Positions 60,401 through 60,546 of a stretch of 60,546 nucleotides of DNA are shown here, in pieces. A program made the translations under genes and the position numbers. The notes under the pieces are model-generated. The model searched no databases. It saw only the letters and a program-made list of their open reading frames with translations, and was not told the origin of the DNA. Where the stretch lies: contig CAMJXD010000005.1 of the NCBI GenBank assembly GCA_946409635.1, positions 1-60,546 of the forward strand, written 5' to 3'. How positions within the stretch are numbered: position 1 is the stretch's first letter; each line of letters starts with the position of its first letter. Origin of the DNA: an uncultured Prevotellaceae bacterium (GTDB taxonomy: Bacteria; Bacteroidota; Bacteroidia; Bacteroidales; Muribaculaceae).

Positions 60401-60546
60401 AAGACCACTGAAGACAAAGATGCCATTGTAGTTGTTGTCGGTCTTATACGTGCCCACAAGACTGCCGCCCTTATACAAGTTGACGGTTGCGCCATTGACA
60501 GGCGCATGAGCATCGACACTCCCCGACATATAGTTATAGAGGTCAT
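57440..60546 (-). CDS. Large duplicated beta-propeller protein with C-terminal dockerin-like domain (5' end cut by window)
   Basis: At least 1034 residues. The frame stays open to the window edge upstream of the ATG at 60529 (reading DLYNYMSGS), so the real start is outside. Counting from that Met: a carboxypeptidase-like/CNA-B fold (about 1-80), then two copies of a ~440-residue unit (about 93-520 and 535-960), each starting GIFAYxLN and ending with MAFDWGGNLVCAGKNIGIYS. Within each unit NHL-like propeller blades recur. The last ~65 residues contain two calcium-loop motifs (GDVNCDNNFNVSDVIALINY and ADANQDNKVNVTDATMLINR) of a dockerin-type domain. It is probably a surface or secreted protein; cargo unknown. 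Confidence 0.85.
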   Translation of the reverse strand, partial: DLYNYMSGSVDAHAPVNGATVNLYKGGSLVGTYKTDNNYNGIFVFSGLEPGNDYTISVTASGFDALSGQGSYTVKANETTHMVLYMTGGTAPVVEDKAMGIFAYDLNRSTDEGGNYVFSFKCNTAATSACLIFTDSVSGQEEGRIALSNIVKGNNSVTVAPADLPGSDGQVLAWAVNVVGDEITSIERVNSVNATYTRATVAIDRSPESAHFGTIYVGERVGSSNAGNGLYVCDVDGRPLNSSVYRGGQALSNCFRICVDGEGKIYIPDWADASSGVYIADPDNLSGTFTPFFVGTREANGLISNNGEAVGSSVPGVWIQGTGADTKLMAYLEDVPGPSGNKNGIGVYNIGQPDGTLLTSWNHAPSNYLDIGALEASTNGNIIADPTGRGVWVVQNRSKGQNTAQVPSIVFTDYESNVLYNSGTELPSLNGSVIAGFAINNAGNVLVINDGDGTLQFYDISWNGNRPTLTHNGTSYVADARTGAGAIHQMAFDWGGNLVCAGKNIGIYSIPTADNQSTTPARTALSVVKKELAVDTSFVKGIFAYALNSTQGSDGSYTFTFKSNSDAREAYLIFTDEMTGAQVGRVALEHVIDGQNSVTLASDQLPGESGQSMNWAVNVVGNPITRITRLNENHATYTRAAVAIDRSPESDHFGDIYVGERVAKNDAANGIYACDIDGRPRNTSVYNGGLTWANNMRLAVDGQGKIYIPEWGDATSGIYIADPDNLEGAFTQFFVGSRNAAGLITNNGQSVGSSVPGVWIEGTGADTRLYAFLEDVIAPSGKGNNVGIYNIGQPDGSLLSTWDKAPDQLLDVGSLMINGNGNIIADSEGRGTWVMQYRSKGMNMSAVPSLIFVSPDGNVVYNSGSELPSLNGSLMSGFAIDNDGDLMVINDGDGVVQLYNISWNGNVPSLASSGTSFVADARSDVNAIYQMAFDWGGNLVCAGKNIGIYSIPTADNQSTTPAKSSLTVIKAASFILGDVNCDNNFNVSDVIALINYLGGGNPQPFNMQAADANQDNKVNVTDATMLINRLLNNR

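Overview
The window looks like a chromosomal segment of a gut-type Bacteroidota, order Bacteroidales (Muribaculaceae- or Prevotella-like; the rank below order is my inference). The evidence is a fused LpxC-FabZ enzyme, a ComEC without a metallo-beta-lactamase domain, Bacteroidota-typical families (DUF4827-, DUF4293- and PorT-like proteins), many SPII lipoproteins, tandem GH92 mannosidases, a B12-dependent ribonucleotide reductase, and recurrent promoters with the Bacteroidota -7 box TAnnTTTG, some with a TTG box 19-22 nt upstream. I see no tRNA, rRNA, CRISPR array, insertion sequence or prophage. The genes are mostly core functions, with a glycan-degrading and cell-envelope accessory layer.

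Layout. 0.1-3.2 kb (+): NrnA-like DHH phosphoesterase, DUF4827-like lipoprotein, glmM. 3.2-6.1 kb (-): aroE then comEC. 6.4-9.1 kb (+): MCE/MlaD-type lipid-transport protein and dnaA. 9.2-10.7 kb (-): DEDDh exonuclease and a WYL regulator. 10.9-16.1 kb (+): gyrA followed by two paralogous secreted TPR proteins. 16.2-21.6 kb (-): lipid A genes lpxD, lpxC-fabZ and lpxA, preceded by a thioredoxin lipoprotein, a Sua5/YrdC protein and a B3/4-domain protein. 21.7-26.1 kb (-): two GH92 mannosidases. 26.3-29.2 kb (+): a DPP-like S9 peptidase and a DUF2284 protein. 29.3-30.8 kb (-): DMT/DUF486 protein and metallophosphoesterase. 30.9-38.1 kb (+): DbpA-like helicase, class III fructose-1,6-bisphosphatase, OmpA-like lipoprotein, nrdJ. 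38.2-41.3 kb (-): CvfB-like S1 protein, GH29 fucosidase, DUF1963 protein. 41.5-43.6 kb (+): DUF3298 lipoprotein, rsmG, MBL hydrolase. 43.7-49.7 kb (-): an envelope block with a LysM protein, a PorT-like barrel, two paralogous outer-membrane proteins and, between the paralogues, an ECF sigma factor, a probable anti-sigma factor and a small secreted protein. 49.9-54.4 kb (-): TPR protein and dnaG. 54.5-56.4 kb (+): DUF4293 protein and NhaD antiporter. 56.5-60.5 kb (-): a periplasmic propeller protein and a large duplicated beta-propeller protein with a C-terminal dockerin-like domain, cut by the window edge.

How it fits together. GH92 and GH29 enzymes plus the S9 peptidase indicate use of host-type glycans and peptides. 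The lpx genes, OmpA lipoprotein, MCE protein and barrels build and maintain the outer membrane. The sigma/anti-sigma/secreted-protein/barrel cluster at 43.7-46.9 kb is the best candidate here for an uncharacterised system.

The most unusual DNA-level signal is a set of intergenic tandem heptamer arrays (units AGTTKTC, AGTTAAY and ACTYCTC) at seven places. Several run into the stop codons of neighbouring genes. A second signal is a pair of related 72-74 nt palindromic elements bracketing the DUF2284 gene.
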